A stretch of DNA of 22,736 nt from CAYTZO01 sp964442525 (GCA_964442525.1 CAYTZO010000013.1:1-22736), one strand, 5' to 3'; positions 5,454 through 13,366 are shown, counted from the stretch's first letter. Numbers and translations are program-made. The notes: generated from the letters alone by a model not told the origin.

Positions 5454-6110
5454 CTACCTTGCCAACGTGATGGCCCACACAAACTCGGCGCCACTGCGCT
5501 TGAGGCTTGATGCCGCGGACCGCATGGTTGCCCCGGTCGTAAATACATCGTCAAAGAGCAAAATGCGGGAGCGTGGGATACGGGAAGAAACCATAAACAC
5601 GTTCTCCATGTTTTTGAGTCTATTTTCCCTCTTTTTCATCGTTACCTGCGGCGGCGTCTTTTTTGTGCGTCTGAGCATATCAGCCCGAACCGGAATTTTC
5701 AACCGCTCTGCCACCATACGCCCTAATACGTCTGCCTGATTAAAACCCCGCTCGCGATACCGCGAAGCATGAAGAGGAATGGGGACCAAAAGAGACTGTC
5801 TCTGCCGAAGCACCACAGCGCTAAAAAATGGAGACGGAATAAGAGATATGAACTCATGAGTTAAGTCGGAAACGAGCCGATACTTGATGGTCTTGACTGC
5901 TTTGCGAATAATGCCGTCATACCGGAAAAAACTGGTCAGCCCGTCGGGGCTGTAGCGTGTGGCGCAGCGGGGGTGAGTCGCACCACCGATAGCTGGCTTT
6001 TCGCAGACAGGACAGATTGCTTCATTTGGCTCAATCATTCGGATCTTCAGACGACACCGGTCGCAAAAATAGCGGCTGACCCTTCCGCACCCAACACATC
6101 GCTTAGGGAA
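5454..6110 (-). CDS. comF: ComF-family phosphoribosyltransferase, 5' end lost in gap
   Basis: About 218 residues are readable, starting FPKRCVGCG at the edge of the N run. An N-terminal zinc-ribbon-like region has CVGC, CDRC and CPVC pairs. A type I phosphoribosyltransferase domain follows, ending in the PRPP loop ILLFDDVFTTGATM. ComF proteins take part in DNA uptake in competent bacteria; their exact role is unsettled. Probably only about ten residues are missing, because relatives begin shortly before this Cys pair. The frame can be read through the Ns to 6278, but that part is antisense to tmRNA and is not real. The TPP kinase gene follows after six bases. Confidence 0.85.
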   Translation of the reverse strand, partial: FPKRCVGCGRVSRYFCDRCRLKIRMIEPNEAICPVCEKPAIGGATHPRCATRYSPDGLTSFFRYDGIIRKAVKTIKYRLVSDLTHEFISLIPSPFFSAVVLRQRQSLLVPIPLHASRYRERGFNQADVLGRMVAERLKIPVRADMLRRTKKTPPQVTMKKRENRLKNMENVFMVSSRIPRSRILLFDDVFTTGATMRSAASSLKRSGAEFVWAITLAR

Positions 6111-6210
6111 NNNNNNNNNNNNNNNNNNNNNNNNNNNNNNNNNNNNNNNNNNNNNNNNNNNNNNNNNNNNNNNNNNNNNNNNNNNNNNNNNNNNNNNNNN
6201 NNNNNNNNNN
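6111..6210. other. Assembly gap (100 N)
   Basis: Exactly 100 N, the usual placeholder for a scaffold join of unknown length. It removes the start of comF and whatever follows the 3' end of tmRNA. Synteny across it is an assembly inference. Confidence 0.98.
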
Positions 6211-6583
6211 TGTGGAGACGGAGAGTAGTGAGCTCTCGTCCAAACTGGCACTCCCAACACGTCTACAGGCGTAGTCAATCTTTGATTGTCATTATCCCTT
6301 ATCCGATTGACAGGAAAAGAATAATCAAGACGTATTGAACTTTGCTACTTAGGAACGTCGAACCTAATTAGCTGCATCTGGGCTCATGTTTACGCCTCAA
6401 ACGCCCCACCCAAAGAAGACGTAAGAGACGGCCTTAGGCATTCAGAACCAAAGCTGGTCGGAATGCGTAGGCTGCTTGAGGATAGTCCTCAGCATTTAGT
6501 TTTTGATACTTGTTTTACGACCACATATCAAGGTCGGCCTGCAGTGTTAAAGAGCAACAATCTGTCGAATCTTGTACGTCCCC
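6211..6583 (-). ncRNA. ssrA: Transfer-messenger RNA (tmRNA)
   Basis: tmRNA rescues stalled ribosomes and tags the unfinished protein for destruction. On the minus strand the 5' end GGGGACG (6583-6577) is followed by a typical GATTCGACAG segment. The 3' strand CGTCTCC (6220-6214) pairs with the 5' acceptor, with one G-U, and A (6213) is the discriminator. Length is about 371 bases, normal. A likely tag frame starts at GCT after CTAAAT and reads AEDYPQAAYAFRPALVLNA before TAA, followed by pseudoknot-rich sequence. The T-arm (GAGAG-CTCACTA-CTCTC) has an atypical loop. The 3' end lies against the N gap. smpB, its protein partner, is 43 bases upstream. Confidence 0.9.
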
Positions 6584-6626
6584 TTCGTCGCTTCGCTCCT
6601 CAGGGTAAACTCCTTGAGAAACGAGG

Positions 6627-7073
6627 CTATTTTATCTTCCCCCGATATTCCTGTTCAAGCTCCCGTTTGATATCGGCTCGTTTTTTGGCTTCTCGCTTCT
6701 CGTACTGCCTTTTGCCGCGAGCAAGCCCAACTTCGAGCTTGACGAGGGGGCCTCTAGTATACCAAGAGATGGGAATAAGGGTCAAATTGGAGCCCTCGAG
6801 CTTACTCTTGAGGCTTATAATTTCTTTTTTGTGGAAAAGGAGCTTCCTGGTGCGCTGCGGGTCATACCCTTCCGGCCTGGCATATATATAGGGAAAAATC
6901 TGTGCATTCACAAGGTATGCTTCTGAACCGATAATCCGAACAAACGCGCCATCCAGACTTGCGTGTCCGCCTTTAACTGACTTCACCTCTGCCCCGGTCA
7001 GCCGCACGCCCGATTCAAATCGGTCAAGAATCGTATAGTCAAACGGTGCCCGTTTATTGGATATCAAGCGCAT
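6627..7073 (-). CDS. smpB: SsrA-binding protein SmpB
   Basis: SmpB binds the tRNA-like part of tmRNA and brings it to stalled ribosomes. The 148-residue protein shows the family OB-fold: FESGVRLTGAEVKSVKGG, the DGAFVRI strand, then LLFHKKEI. Its C-terminal basic tail (GKRQYEKREAKKRADIKREL) reaches into the ribosomal mRNA channel. The ATG at 7073 is chosen because AGGAGGG lies eight bases upstream; it overlaps the end of the beta-propeller gene by 20 bases. ssrA follows directly, a common pairing. Confidence 0.95.
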   Translation of the reverse strand: MRLISNKRAPFDYTILDRFESGVRLTGAEVKSVKGGHASLDGAFVRIIGSEAYLVNAQIFPYIYARPEGYDPQRTRKLLFHKKEIISLKSKLEGSNLTLIPISWYTRGPLVKLEVGLARGKRQYEKREAKKRADIKRELEQEYRGKIK

Positions 7074-8880
7074 AGAGTTTCCCTCCTGACAGGAGCAGTA
7101 TCTTTTTTTCCGCTTCGGAGACGGCAAGCTGCGTCGGCTGAAGATCCGTCTGCCAGAGATATTGTGCTAGGTACACCCCATCTTTATCAACGACGACGAC
7201 GCGCTTGTTGTCCCGATCCAGGATATACACATTTTTGGCAGTATCGTTTGTGTATACCATAAGGTATTTCCCGAGGCCGGGCTCAATCCCCGAAGGAGTG
7301 AATGTATTCTCTGCTCCCTGGGTAAAGCGAAAAATTTTCCCGTCGCTCGTACCCACCCAGACTGACCCGTCAATCGCCATACCTGTCGCACGGGATAAAT
7401 CCGGAAGCGTATCAGGATTGAGGTATTCACGAATCTCAGAAAACCCGCTCGTAGTGGCAACGTACTTCCAGATTCTCCCCTTTTGCCCGTCCAAAAGATA
7501 AAGATTCCCTCCGTATGCCACTATATCGGCAATCACTCCCCACTGGCTCGAAGCGGCGATGTAGGACGGGATGGTTTGCCCCGCCACGGAATCTATCCGA
7601 GCAATACCGGTCGGGGTAATGGGGTAAAGGTATTTATCATATACCGCGATACCCGTTGCTCCGGAGACACCCGCGCCTCCGCCCACAATTGCCCCGCCTT
7701 TCCCCGGCAAGGCCACCGTGTAGACGGCATTGTTTGCGCTGTCCAACAGTCCGATGGTAGTTTCAAAAAGGCCCACGCGCGTTGCCTGACCCCCTTTTTT
7801 GAGAAGCGCCGGATCGAAAAAAAGCGTAGGGTCCGTACGAATCACACGCATTGCAACCGATAAATTGTCCGTAACTTTTTGGTAGAGTTCCGCGATGCTG
7901 CGCCCCTGGGGAGACTTTGACGGGAGGGATTTTACGAGTGGTTCAAGGATGGTTTTGGCCTGATTGAGCCGCTCCCGTCCTTTAATGGGATTAAGACTCA
8001 TAAGCGCCGTACCTTCGTCAAAATTATGTTGTGCAGCTACGATCGCTTCCGCAACCTGTTTATTTCCCGCCGTCCTGCTCCTGCGCAAAAGGCCAAACGC
8101 AATACTTATGAGAAAAAGCGCTATGAGTACTACCGCAACAACGGGGAGACGGCGTTTCTCTCCCCGAAGAGTGGTTCGCAGCGGGGCAAGACGCCTCCGG
8201 AGTCTTGGATGGATGAGAAATTTTAACTTCTCCGCCTGCCCAACCAGGGCCGACAGTCGCCATACCGTTTTCCCGGGCATTTGTGTCGTGACAACAGGCG
8301 CTGCCTTTTGCGGCTCTTCTTGTTCCGTTGGAATCAGCTTCGATACCTGAAAAATGAGCGCTGCGCTTCCCAAGGGGCTGCCGGTTTCGTGAAGAAAAAG
8401 CGTTAGTTTTTCGGCAACGTCACGGGCTCCGGCATGATCAAAAACCGTGATAAACATTTCTTCCGTCACGGCTCTCATGAGACTCTCTGAGGCTAAAATA
8501 AGCGTGTCTCCCTCTTTTACCTCTCCTGAGAGCGCGCCGGCGCAGGAAAGGAGACAAGAAATCGCTTCTCCCCGCTTGAGGTATACCGCCCCCCCTCCTA
8601 CGAGAACGATGTAGATAACGGTGCCTACCGGCACAAGGACGACAATGCTTTTGGTACCCGCATGCGTGAGACTGTCCACAACACGCCGAAGCTCGGAGAG
8701 AGCAACCGGCGGCTCTTTCAACTGATCACCAAGCTGGGTGAGGATGGCAATGCCGTCTTGCCTCGCGTCGCTCGTTTCAAGTTCAACGACTCCATATGCA
8801 GCAGGCTGGAGAATTGCCTGGCCCCAATGCGTTCGGTCGCTTGGACCTACCACCGAGCCAATATCCGGTTTTATGCGCAT
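7054..8880 (-). CDS. Membrane protein: degenerate PP2C-like domain, TM helix, beta-propeller
   Basis: A 608-residue protein in three parts. Residues about 1-185 resemble the fold of a PP2C phosphatase (strands around 20-50, LVPVGTVIYIVLVGGGAVYL, and EGDTLILASESL), but the usual metal-binding Asp-Gly and Asn-Glu-Asp motifs are not seen, so it is probably inactive. A membrane helix spans about 245-265, after a basic stretch, so the N-terminal part should be cytoplasmic. The outside part has a helical linker (280-345) and then repeated strands of an NHL/WD-like propeller (about 365-608, e.g. GLFETTIGLLDSANNAVYTV and ILDRDNKRVVVVDKDGVYL). It may link a cytoplasmic signal to the cell surface. The specific family name is unknown to me. 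Confidence 0.6.
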   Translation of the reverse strand: MRIKPDIGSVVGPSDRTHWGQAILQPAAYGVVELETSDARQDGIAILTQLGDQLKEPPVALSELRRVVDSLTHAGTKSIVVLVPVGTVIYIVLVGGGAVYLKRGEAISCLLSCAGALSGEVKEGDTLILASESLMRAVTEEMFITVFDHAGARDVAEKLTLFLHETGSPLGSAALIFQVSKLIPTEQEEPQKAAPVVTTQMPGKTVWRLSALVGQAEKLKFLIHPRLRRRLAPLRTTLRGEKRRLPVVAVVLIALFLISIAFGLLRRSRTAGNKQVAEAIVAAQHNFDEGTALMSLNPIKGRERLNQAKTILEPLVKSLPSKSPQGRSIAELYQKVTDNLSVAMRVIRTDPTLFFDPALLKKGGQATRVGLFETTIGLLDSANNAVYTVALPGKGGAIVGGGAGVSGATGIAVYDKYLYPITPTGIARIDSVAGQTIPSYIAASSQWGVIADIVAYGGNLYLLDGQKGRIWKYVATTSGFSEIREYLNPDTLPDLSRATGMAIDGSVWVGTSDGKIFRFTQGAENTFTPSGIEPGLGKYLMVYTNDTAKNVYILDRDNKRVVVVDKDGVYLAQYLWQTDLQPTQLAVSEAEKKILLLSGGKLYALDIQ

Positions 8881-8886
8881 AACTTT

Positions 8887-8892
8887 ATGTTA
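8887..8892 (-). promoter_or_regulatory. Candidate -10 box for the PP2C-like/propeller gene
   Basis: TAACAT ends six bases (AAAGTT) before the ATG at 8880, the same spacing as at several other genes here. The -35 position (8915-8910) reads TTCGTG, a weak match. There is no Shine-Dalgarno sequence before this start. Confidence 0.3.
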
Positions 8893-8959
8893 GCACGGAG
8901 TGCTTATTGCACGAAGTGCTTCTCTGCACGGAGTGCTTATTGAGACAGCGTGCTTCTCT
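8893..8959. repeat. Two tandem 33-34 bp repeats with small hairpins
   Basis: The unit starting GCACGGAGTGCTTATTG occurs at 8893-8925 and again at 8926-8959; both copies end GTGCTTCTCT. Each unit contains short palindromes such as AGCAC-GGA-GTGCT and GCAC-GAA-GTGC. It fills the gap between two envelope protein genes, just upstream of the propeller gene, and could be a protein-binding array or a transcript hairpin cluster. No function is assigned. Confidence 0.6.
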
Positions 8960-8974
8960 ACTCGGAGAGCCGGC

Positions 8975-9187
8975 TTAAAGCAAGATAAGTGCGAGGAAAA
9001 AAAGCGCAACAGACGCCATCAAATGAATGGTGGTGAAGACCCGTAGTGTTGGCTCAAACGTCTCTTCCAACACGTGGGCCATAAGCTGTTCCTGACGAAA
9101 AATCACCGCGGCAACGATGGTATAAACCAGGATGGCTATAAGGATAAGAATTTTGATAATAAGAAGGACAAGCGACGCAATGGTCAT
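8975..9187 (-). CDS. Small two-helix membrane protein
   Basis: A 70-residue protein with a hydrophobic helix at about residues 4-29 and another at about 52-70, joined by a polar segment (RQEQLMAHVLEETFEPTLR). I recognise no family. Its ATG overlaps the stop of the PH-domain gene (ATGA, 9184-9187), so it is translated with that gene and is probably a partner of it in the membrane. Confidence 0.6.
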   Translation of the reverse strand: MTIASLVLLIIKILILIAILVYTIVAAVIFRQEQLMAHVLEETFEPTLRVFTTIHLMASVALFFLALILL

Positions 9188-9819
9188 ACCGGTGTTCCTT
9201 TGTACTTTTGGGCAAGCTCACTAATGATCTGTACGACGTGTTCGGGGTGCGGGACTTTTTCAAATTCTATGTTTGGCGCCTCACCGGCCGTCTCAACGGT
9301 GACGTCTCCAAAGTTAAACGCCGCGGCAAAAATTCCCCCGGCCGTGTAGTTAATGTCCTGAATTTTTGAGAGGTTTGCTTCAGAAAACATTTTGTAGAGA
9401 AGGTACTTAAAATCAACATCGACAATACGCTGATTGGTCACAATGTAGATATTAAAAAACCACCGGAGAAAACTGATAAGCGCGAATCCAAATGTCACCA
9501 AGTACCAAAAAAGCGTTCCGATAATGTAGTACCGTACCGGCAGATTAAACGATACGTTAAGCACGCGGAGCGTCAGGGGAAGAATAATGGTAGGAAATAT
9601 AATCATGAGAAGAAGAATGAAGGCAGCAGGAACGAGGATAATCGGATGCTGGCGCAGGAACAGGGTAACCTCTTCTTGCTCTTCCTGCGTTTCAAACCGG
9701 ACCCCATCGGGACTGACGGCATACGAGGTTAATGGCCCCATCACACTCTTGTGCGCGGGGGACTTGCCCCCTTTTGTGCCGGATTCAGGCTTTGCCTGCG
9801 ACTCAAAAAGCGTTGGCAT
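9184..9819 (-). CDS. PH-domain (bPH2-like) membrane protein
   Basis: A 211-residue protein. A polar N-terminal tail of about 50 residues is followed by two membrane helices (about 58-80 and 97-118). A bacterial PH-like domain then begins FFNIYIVTNQRIVDVDF, with the typical 'TNxRI' turn, and continues LSKIQDINYTAGGIFAAAF and FGDVTVET. Such proteins sit in the inner membrane with the PH-like domain in the cytoplasm; ligands are mostly unknown. It begins three bases after the SpoIID-like gene, so the three genes 11553-8975 form one operon concerned with the envelope. Confidence 0.8.
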   Translation of the reverse strand: MPTLFESQAKPESGTKGGKSPAHKSVMGPLTSYAVSPDGVRFETQEEQEEVTLFLRQHPIILVPAAFILLLMIIFPTIILPLTLRVLNVSFNLPVRYYIIGTLFWYLVTFGFALISFLRWFFNIYIVTNQRIVDVDFKYLLYKMFSEANLSKIQDINYTAGGIFAAAFNFGDVTVETAGEAPNIEFEKVPHPEHVVQIISELAQKYKGTPV

Positions 9820-9822
9820 AGC

Positions 9823-11553
9823 TTACTTCTTCTCAATATTATACAACGGACTGCGAATGGAGATATAGCCCGGAGCCCGCAGGTTAAATGCCTGTTTAAA
9901 GTCCGAACCGGAAATCGCTACCGGCCCTCTGTTTGTCTCTATATTTACGCTATCCGTATACCCTCCTGAGTTGTACGTCACGGAGACGCTGGAGATACTT
10001 GAATAGGCTCCGCCGAGACTGCCCGCTGCATCGCGCATTTCACTCGTCGAATACGGATTGCCCGATGCGCCGCCAACCGGACAGCTATTGATAGTCACGG
10101 GAAGCACCCTACTTTTATCCCCGCCCTTTGTGAGCACCACCCATGCGTTGAGAATGTCGGCAAATTCCTCCTGGGTAAGCCACGGGTGGGACCTGCCGCA
10201 TTTGTCCGATGAGTTATAGTAGGTACTGGTATACCACCCTTTGTAAAACCAGGGGCTGCCGGCTTTACTCTCCCAGGCATTTCCGGCAAAGTTGCCGAAG
10301 TTTCCATCCGTCGTATCCCACCCCGTCGTCGTAATGTAGCCGCCGGTTGTGGAGGAATAAAACGCGGTAACTCCCTCAAGCACCTGGCCTTTTGTCTGAT
10401 CCACGGCGTCTTTCCATTGCTGCGGCGGATTTGCCGATTTTGACTTCGACCAGACCTGACAGGAATCCGACGGACAGATGGCCGAACCCGACGTTTTATA
10501 GCCATACGCATAGGTGCGCGCCGCAATCGCCTGTGCTTTGAGCGCATCCATGGGGAAACTTGCGGGCATTTCGGCGATACCATAGAGGTACGCCGTCTCA
10601 AAATCCATAGATCCGTATCCTGAAACGTTAATGTTTCCTCCCGTGTCTTTCCCAACGGGACCCGTGCGATAGTAGGCCTGGAGTATTTGGTCAAACTTTT
10701 GTCCTGCCTCCGCCCGGCCCTTGGCGCCATATTGGCTCATGCCTTTCCGGTGGGTATAGGCGCCGAAAGAAAATCCCGCAAAAGCCGGTGAAAAGCCTGG
10801 GTTAAAATTTGGCGCCGCGTTTGGATCGTCAGCAAGAGGCACATCGCCGACGCTCGTTGTAAATGTCCCGCCTCTTGCATTCAAAATCGCTTGCTGGGCG
10901 GCGGTGATTGCGGAAATCCATCCCTGAAGTTTTGATTCATACGCATCAGCCTGCGCCACCAACTGCCGAAGTGATGCTGCCTGCGCATCGGTGTCCGCCT
11001 GAAGCTTCGCGAGCGTCGCTTTCTCGTTTTCCAAAGATTTTTTTCTGCCTTCCAAGTCTTTAATGGTAATTGCCGTTTCCGTAATCGTCGCTTTATCTTC
11101 GTTAATCGTAGCCTGCTGGTAGCCAAAACTTCGCAGGGTTAATCCGAGATCTCCTGTGGAAAAAAAGAGGGTAAACGGCGTAAACGAGTAGGAACGAATG
11201 TATAAGCTCTTGATCTTTCGTTCCGCGACCGTCAGAACCAGGCGCAACTGTTGTTCCTCTGTCCGAATCTCCGCAGTTTTTTTGGCAACATCGGCCTCGA
11301 TGACTTTTATTTGTTGCTTAAACGCCGCGATGGCACGGTTCATGCGGTCGAGCTCCTCACGGTGGGGTTGCACCGCTTTCTCCATGCTTGCAAGTGCCTG
11401 CGCGCATTTATCACTGAGACTAGTAAGGTCAATGAGTGAATACTGTGATAAATTCGAGAGATTCGCATCCGTGCATTCAACCGCCGCCACAGGCGGTACA
11501 AACAGCATGATAAAGAGAATAATGGCAAGAATAGCGAACGATTTCCCCATCAT
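9823..11553 (-). CDS. Secreted coiled-coil protein with SpoIID/LytB-like domain
   Basis: SpoIID-type proteins are lytic transglycosylases that cut denuded peptidoglycan. From the ATG at 11553 (or 11550) the 576-residue protein has a signal peptide (FAILAIILFIMLFVPPVAA, cleaved near residue 24). A long coiled coil follows at about 58-218, like PcsB/EnvC-type hydrolase regulators. The SpoIID-like part then runs from about 255 to the end. GMSQYGAKGRAEAGQKFDQIL (split here; about 271-291) comes before YGIAEMPASFP (about 325-334, with the likely catalytic Glu328) and ALKAQAIAARTYAYGY. In the usual SpoIID order GMSQ-GA is at the C-terminus, so this domain looks permuted. A role in wall remodelling is inferred. 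Confidence 0.78.
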   Translation of the reverse strand: MMGKSFAILAIILFIMLFVPPVAAVECTDANLSNLSQYSLIDLTSLSDKCAQALASMEKAVQPHREELDRMNRAIAAFKQQIKVIEADVAKKTAEIRTEEQQLRLVLTVAERKIKSLYIRSYSFTPFTLFFSTGDLGLTLRSFGYQQATINEDKATITETAITIKDLEGRKKSLENEKATLAKLQADTDAQAASLRQLVAQADAYESKLQGWISAITAAQQAILNARGGTFTTSVGDVPLADDPNAAPNFNPGFSPAFAGFSFGAYTHRKGMSQYGAKGRAEAGQKFDQILQAYYRTGPVGKDTGGNINVSGYGSMDFETAYLYGIAEMPASFPMDALKAQAIAARTYAYGYKTSGSAICPSDSCQVWSKSKSANPPQQWKDAVDQTKGQVLEGVTAFYSSTTGGYITTTGWDTTDGNFGNFAGNAWESKAGSPWFYKGWYTSTYYNSSDKCGRSHPWLTQEEFADILNAWVVLTKGGDKSRVLPVTINSCPVGGASGNPYSTSEMRDAAGSLGGAYSSISSVSVTYNSGGYTDSVNIETNRGPVAISGSDFKQAFNLRAPGYISIRSPLYNIEKK

Positions 11554-11557
11554 ATAT

Positions 11558-11571
11558 ATCATATCATTATA
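11558..11571 (-). promoter_or_regulatory. Candidate -10 elements for the SpoIID-like operon
   Basis: On the minus strand TATAAT (11571-11566) and overlapping TATGAT (11563-11558) precede the ATG codons at 11553 and 11550 by a few bases. No -35 box is convincing. It faces away from the promoter of the plus-strand gene at 11624. Confidence 0.3.
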
Positions 11572-11587
11572 AGCACGCGTCGGGCGC

Positions 11588-11616
11588 TTCCTTTTTCTCT
11601 GCCCCTTTGCTAGACT
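11588..11616 (+). promoter_or_regulatory. Extended -10 promoter, leaderless, for the Cys-rich membrane protein gene
   Basis: TGCTAGACT (11608-11616) is an extended -10 element; the -35 position 17 bases upstream reads TTCCTT. Only seven bases separate the -10 box from the GTG start at 11624, so transcription should start at or next to the start codon. No Shine-Dalgarno sequence is present. Confidence 0.4.
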
Positions 11617-11623
11617 GGATAGT

Positions 11624-12340
11624 GTGAAAAAATTAGCTCTTATTATCGGGCTGTTTTTGTTCATCTTGCCTGTAAAACATGCAAATGCCGCTGTTGTTAC
11701 CTGCGCCGTTTGGGATAGTCCGGCGGCTGGCCTCCAATGTGTCCAAGGGCAACAAAACTGTCCCGCTGGTCAAAAGCCTCAGGCTAATTGCGGACAGTTT
11801 GATGCCGGGAACTGTCCTTCAACAATAAACTGTATTCCAGTAAATGCAAGTCCGACGCCGCTACCCGGAGCGTGCGGAAATTTCGGCGAGAAGTGTTGCT
11901 CGGACCCAACGGGAATTAATCCGATTCCTACGTGTAACAATAATCTCCCGTGCAATCAAGGAATTTGTGCCGCGAATCCGTATGCCGCTCAACAAAAACG
12001 TGTTTGTGATTATGCTGGTGACAAAAAAACGGAATGCGAACAGTGTTTTTCAAAAAATCCTCCCGAAGCATGGACGGCGATCGGCTGTATTCCTACAACA
12101 CCACCGGGTTTTATTGGCAAATTTTTGAGCCTCGGCATTGGTATTGCGGGCGGGCTCGCGTTCCTCCTTATCCTCTTCGGCGGACTCCAAATCCTCACGA
12201 GCGCCGGCAATCCCGAACGGCTCAATGCAGGAAAAGAACTTTTGACGTCTGCAATTTCCGGACTTATCCTTGTTGCCCTTTCGCTTTTTCTTTTGCAGCT
12301 TATCGGATTTAAAATACTACAGATACCCGGATTCGGCTGA
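11624..12340 (+). CDS. Cys-rich surface protein with TrbC/VirB2-like C-terminal helices
   Basis: A 238-residue protein starting at GTG. A signal peptide (LALIIGLFLFILPVKHANA) is followed by an exported region of about 130 residues with many cysteines (for instance NFGEKCCSD, NNNLPCNQGICA and ECEQCF), likely disulfide-bonded. The C-terminal third has two membrane helices (about 165-188 and 205-232) around GGLQILTSAGNPERLNAGKE, the same helix-turn-helix pattern as the neighbouring small proteins and as TrbC/VirB2 pilins. It could be an adhesin-like member of that pilin-like family. The next gene follows after four bases. Function is inferred only from the domain pattern. Confidence 0.6.
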   Translation: MKKLALIIGLFLFILPVKHANAAVVTCAVWDSPAAGLQCVQGQQNCPAGQKPQANCGQFDAGNCPSTINCIPVNASPTPLPGACGNFGEKCCSDPTGINPIPTCNNNLPCNQGICAANPYAAQQKRVCDYAGDKKTECEQCFSKNPPEAWTAIGCIPTTPPGFIGKFLSLGIGIAGGLAFLLILFGGLQILTSAGNPERLNAGKELLTSAISGLILVALSLFLLQLIGFKILQIPGFG

Positions 12341-12344
12341 TACT

Positions 12345-12686
12345 ATGACACGTCTTCTTGCACAAACGATTTCGCTTCCCTGGGGAGAGGGTACCCAAAC
12401 GATTGGAGGTTTACCCCTTCTTCCGTTCCAATCGCTCGGAGATATCGTAAACAGGGCAATCCCATACGTCTTTGCTGCTGCCGGTTTTGGGCTTCTTCTC
12501 ATGCTCATCAGTTCAGGATTTTCTTTTCTCACAAGCGCGGGAGATACGAAGAAGCTGGAAAAAGCCAGACAACAGCTTACCTATGCGCTCGTCGGCTTTA
12601 TCGTCATCTTTGTCTCCTATTGGGTGGTACAGATTTTCGGAATAATCTTCGGGGTAAAAGAGGTTAACACGATATTCGGGCGGTAG
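12345..12686 (+). CDS. TrbC/VirB2-like two-helix membrane protein
   Basis: The ATG at 12345 gives 113 residues. Helix one (about 39-58) leads into FLTSAGDTKKLEKARQQL, then helix two (about 75-100, ALVGFIVIFVSYWVVQIFGI). The AGD-x-x-K-L-x-x-A turn is shared with the four proteins at 21252-22677. VirB2/TrbC proteins build type IV secretion pili; these relatives may form a surface filament, but no ATPase or channel gene is present here to confirm it. It is co-transcribed with the Cys-rich gene upstream. Confidence 0.65.
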   Translation: MTRLLAQTISLPWGEGTQTIGGLPLLPFQSLGDIVNRAIPYVFAAAGFGLLLMLISSGFSFLTSAGDTKKLEKARQQLTYALVGFIVIFVSYWVVQIFGIIFGVKEVNTIFGR

Positions 12687-12688
12687 CT

Positions 12689-13366
12689 TCATTTGCCAAA
12701 TCTTCTCTGACGCTTTGCAAATTCCATAAGCACTTCATCAAGTTTTTCCTCCGTAAACTCCGGCATAAACCAGGTTGGGAAATAGAGTTCACTGTACTGG
12801 CTTTGCCACAAAAGAAATCCGCTCAGGCGCTGTTCTCCGCCGGTGCGAACGATCAGCTCCGGGTCAGGCATACCATCCGTGTCTAAATAGTTCTCGAATG
12901 TTTTCTGATTTACCCGTGAACGGTCGCGCAATTTTCTAATTGCACGGATGATTTCGTCCCGTCCTCCGTAATTGAGGGCAAAAACAGTAGTAATCTTTGT
13001 ATTATTTTTTGTTTTCTCAACAGCATCGAGGAGAATATGTTGGATGTCGGAAGCAAACGGAGAAATATCACCGACGACCCGAATCCTTACGCCGTTTTTA
13101 TGGAGTCTTTCCAGTTTCCGCTTCATAACGTTGCGGAAAATCGTCATAATTCCTTCGACTTCTTTTTTATCCCTGTCCCAGTTTTCCGTCGACCATGCCC
13201 AAAAAGTGAGATATTTGATCCCCTTCGTCGATGCGTACTCGACAAGCGGCTCAAGGATTTTATCGACCACATACCGGTGCCCGGCAAGCGGCGGCAACCC
13301 CCGCTCCCTGGCCCAGCGCCTGTTGCCATCCATAATGATTGCGATGTGTTTCGGGACATTATTCAT
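12689..13366 (-). CDS. uppS: Undecaprenyl diphosphate synthase (cis-prenyltransferase)
   Basis: This enzyme adds isopentenyl units to farnesyl diphosphate, making the C55 lipid carrier for wall synthesis. The 225 residues show the family motifs: HIAIIMDGNRRWA with catalytic Asp13, FWAWSTENWDR (about 54-64), and RTGGEQRLSGFLLWQSQYSE (about 170-189; most relatives have RTSGEQRLSNF). It lies 33 bases downstream of mvaD on the same strand, linking mevalonate-derived IPP to its main use. Two overlapping palindromes fill that space, so it may have separate control. Confidence 0.93.
   Translation of the reverse strand: MNNVPKHIAIIMDGNRRWARERGLPPLAGHRYVVDKILEPLVEYASTKGIKYLTFWAWSTENWDRDKKEVEGIMTIFRNVMKRKLERLHKNGVRIRVVGDISPFASDIQHILLDAVEKTKNNTKITTVFALNYGGRDEIIRAIRKLRDRSRVNQKTFENYLDTDGMPDPELIVRTGGEQRLSGFLLWQSQYSELYFPTWFMPEFTEEKLDEVLMEFAKRQRRFGK

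Noticed and set aside
5454..6278. comF reading frame extended through the N run to 6278
   Set aside because: The part beyond the gap (6211-6278) is antisense to the tmRNA 3' end, and the frame is open there only because N codons do not stop it.
6463..6891. Plus-strand open frame of 142 codons
   Set aside because: It runs antisense to tmRNA and smpB and resembles no protein.
8893..8959. CRISPR array
   Set aside because: Only two directly abutting units with no unique spacers, and no cas gene in the window.
11554..11664. Longer N-terminus of the SpoIID-like protein
   Set aside because: It would overlap the divergent gene at 11624, and the signal peptide begins right after the ATG at 11553.
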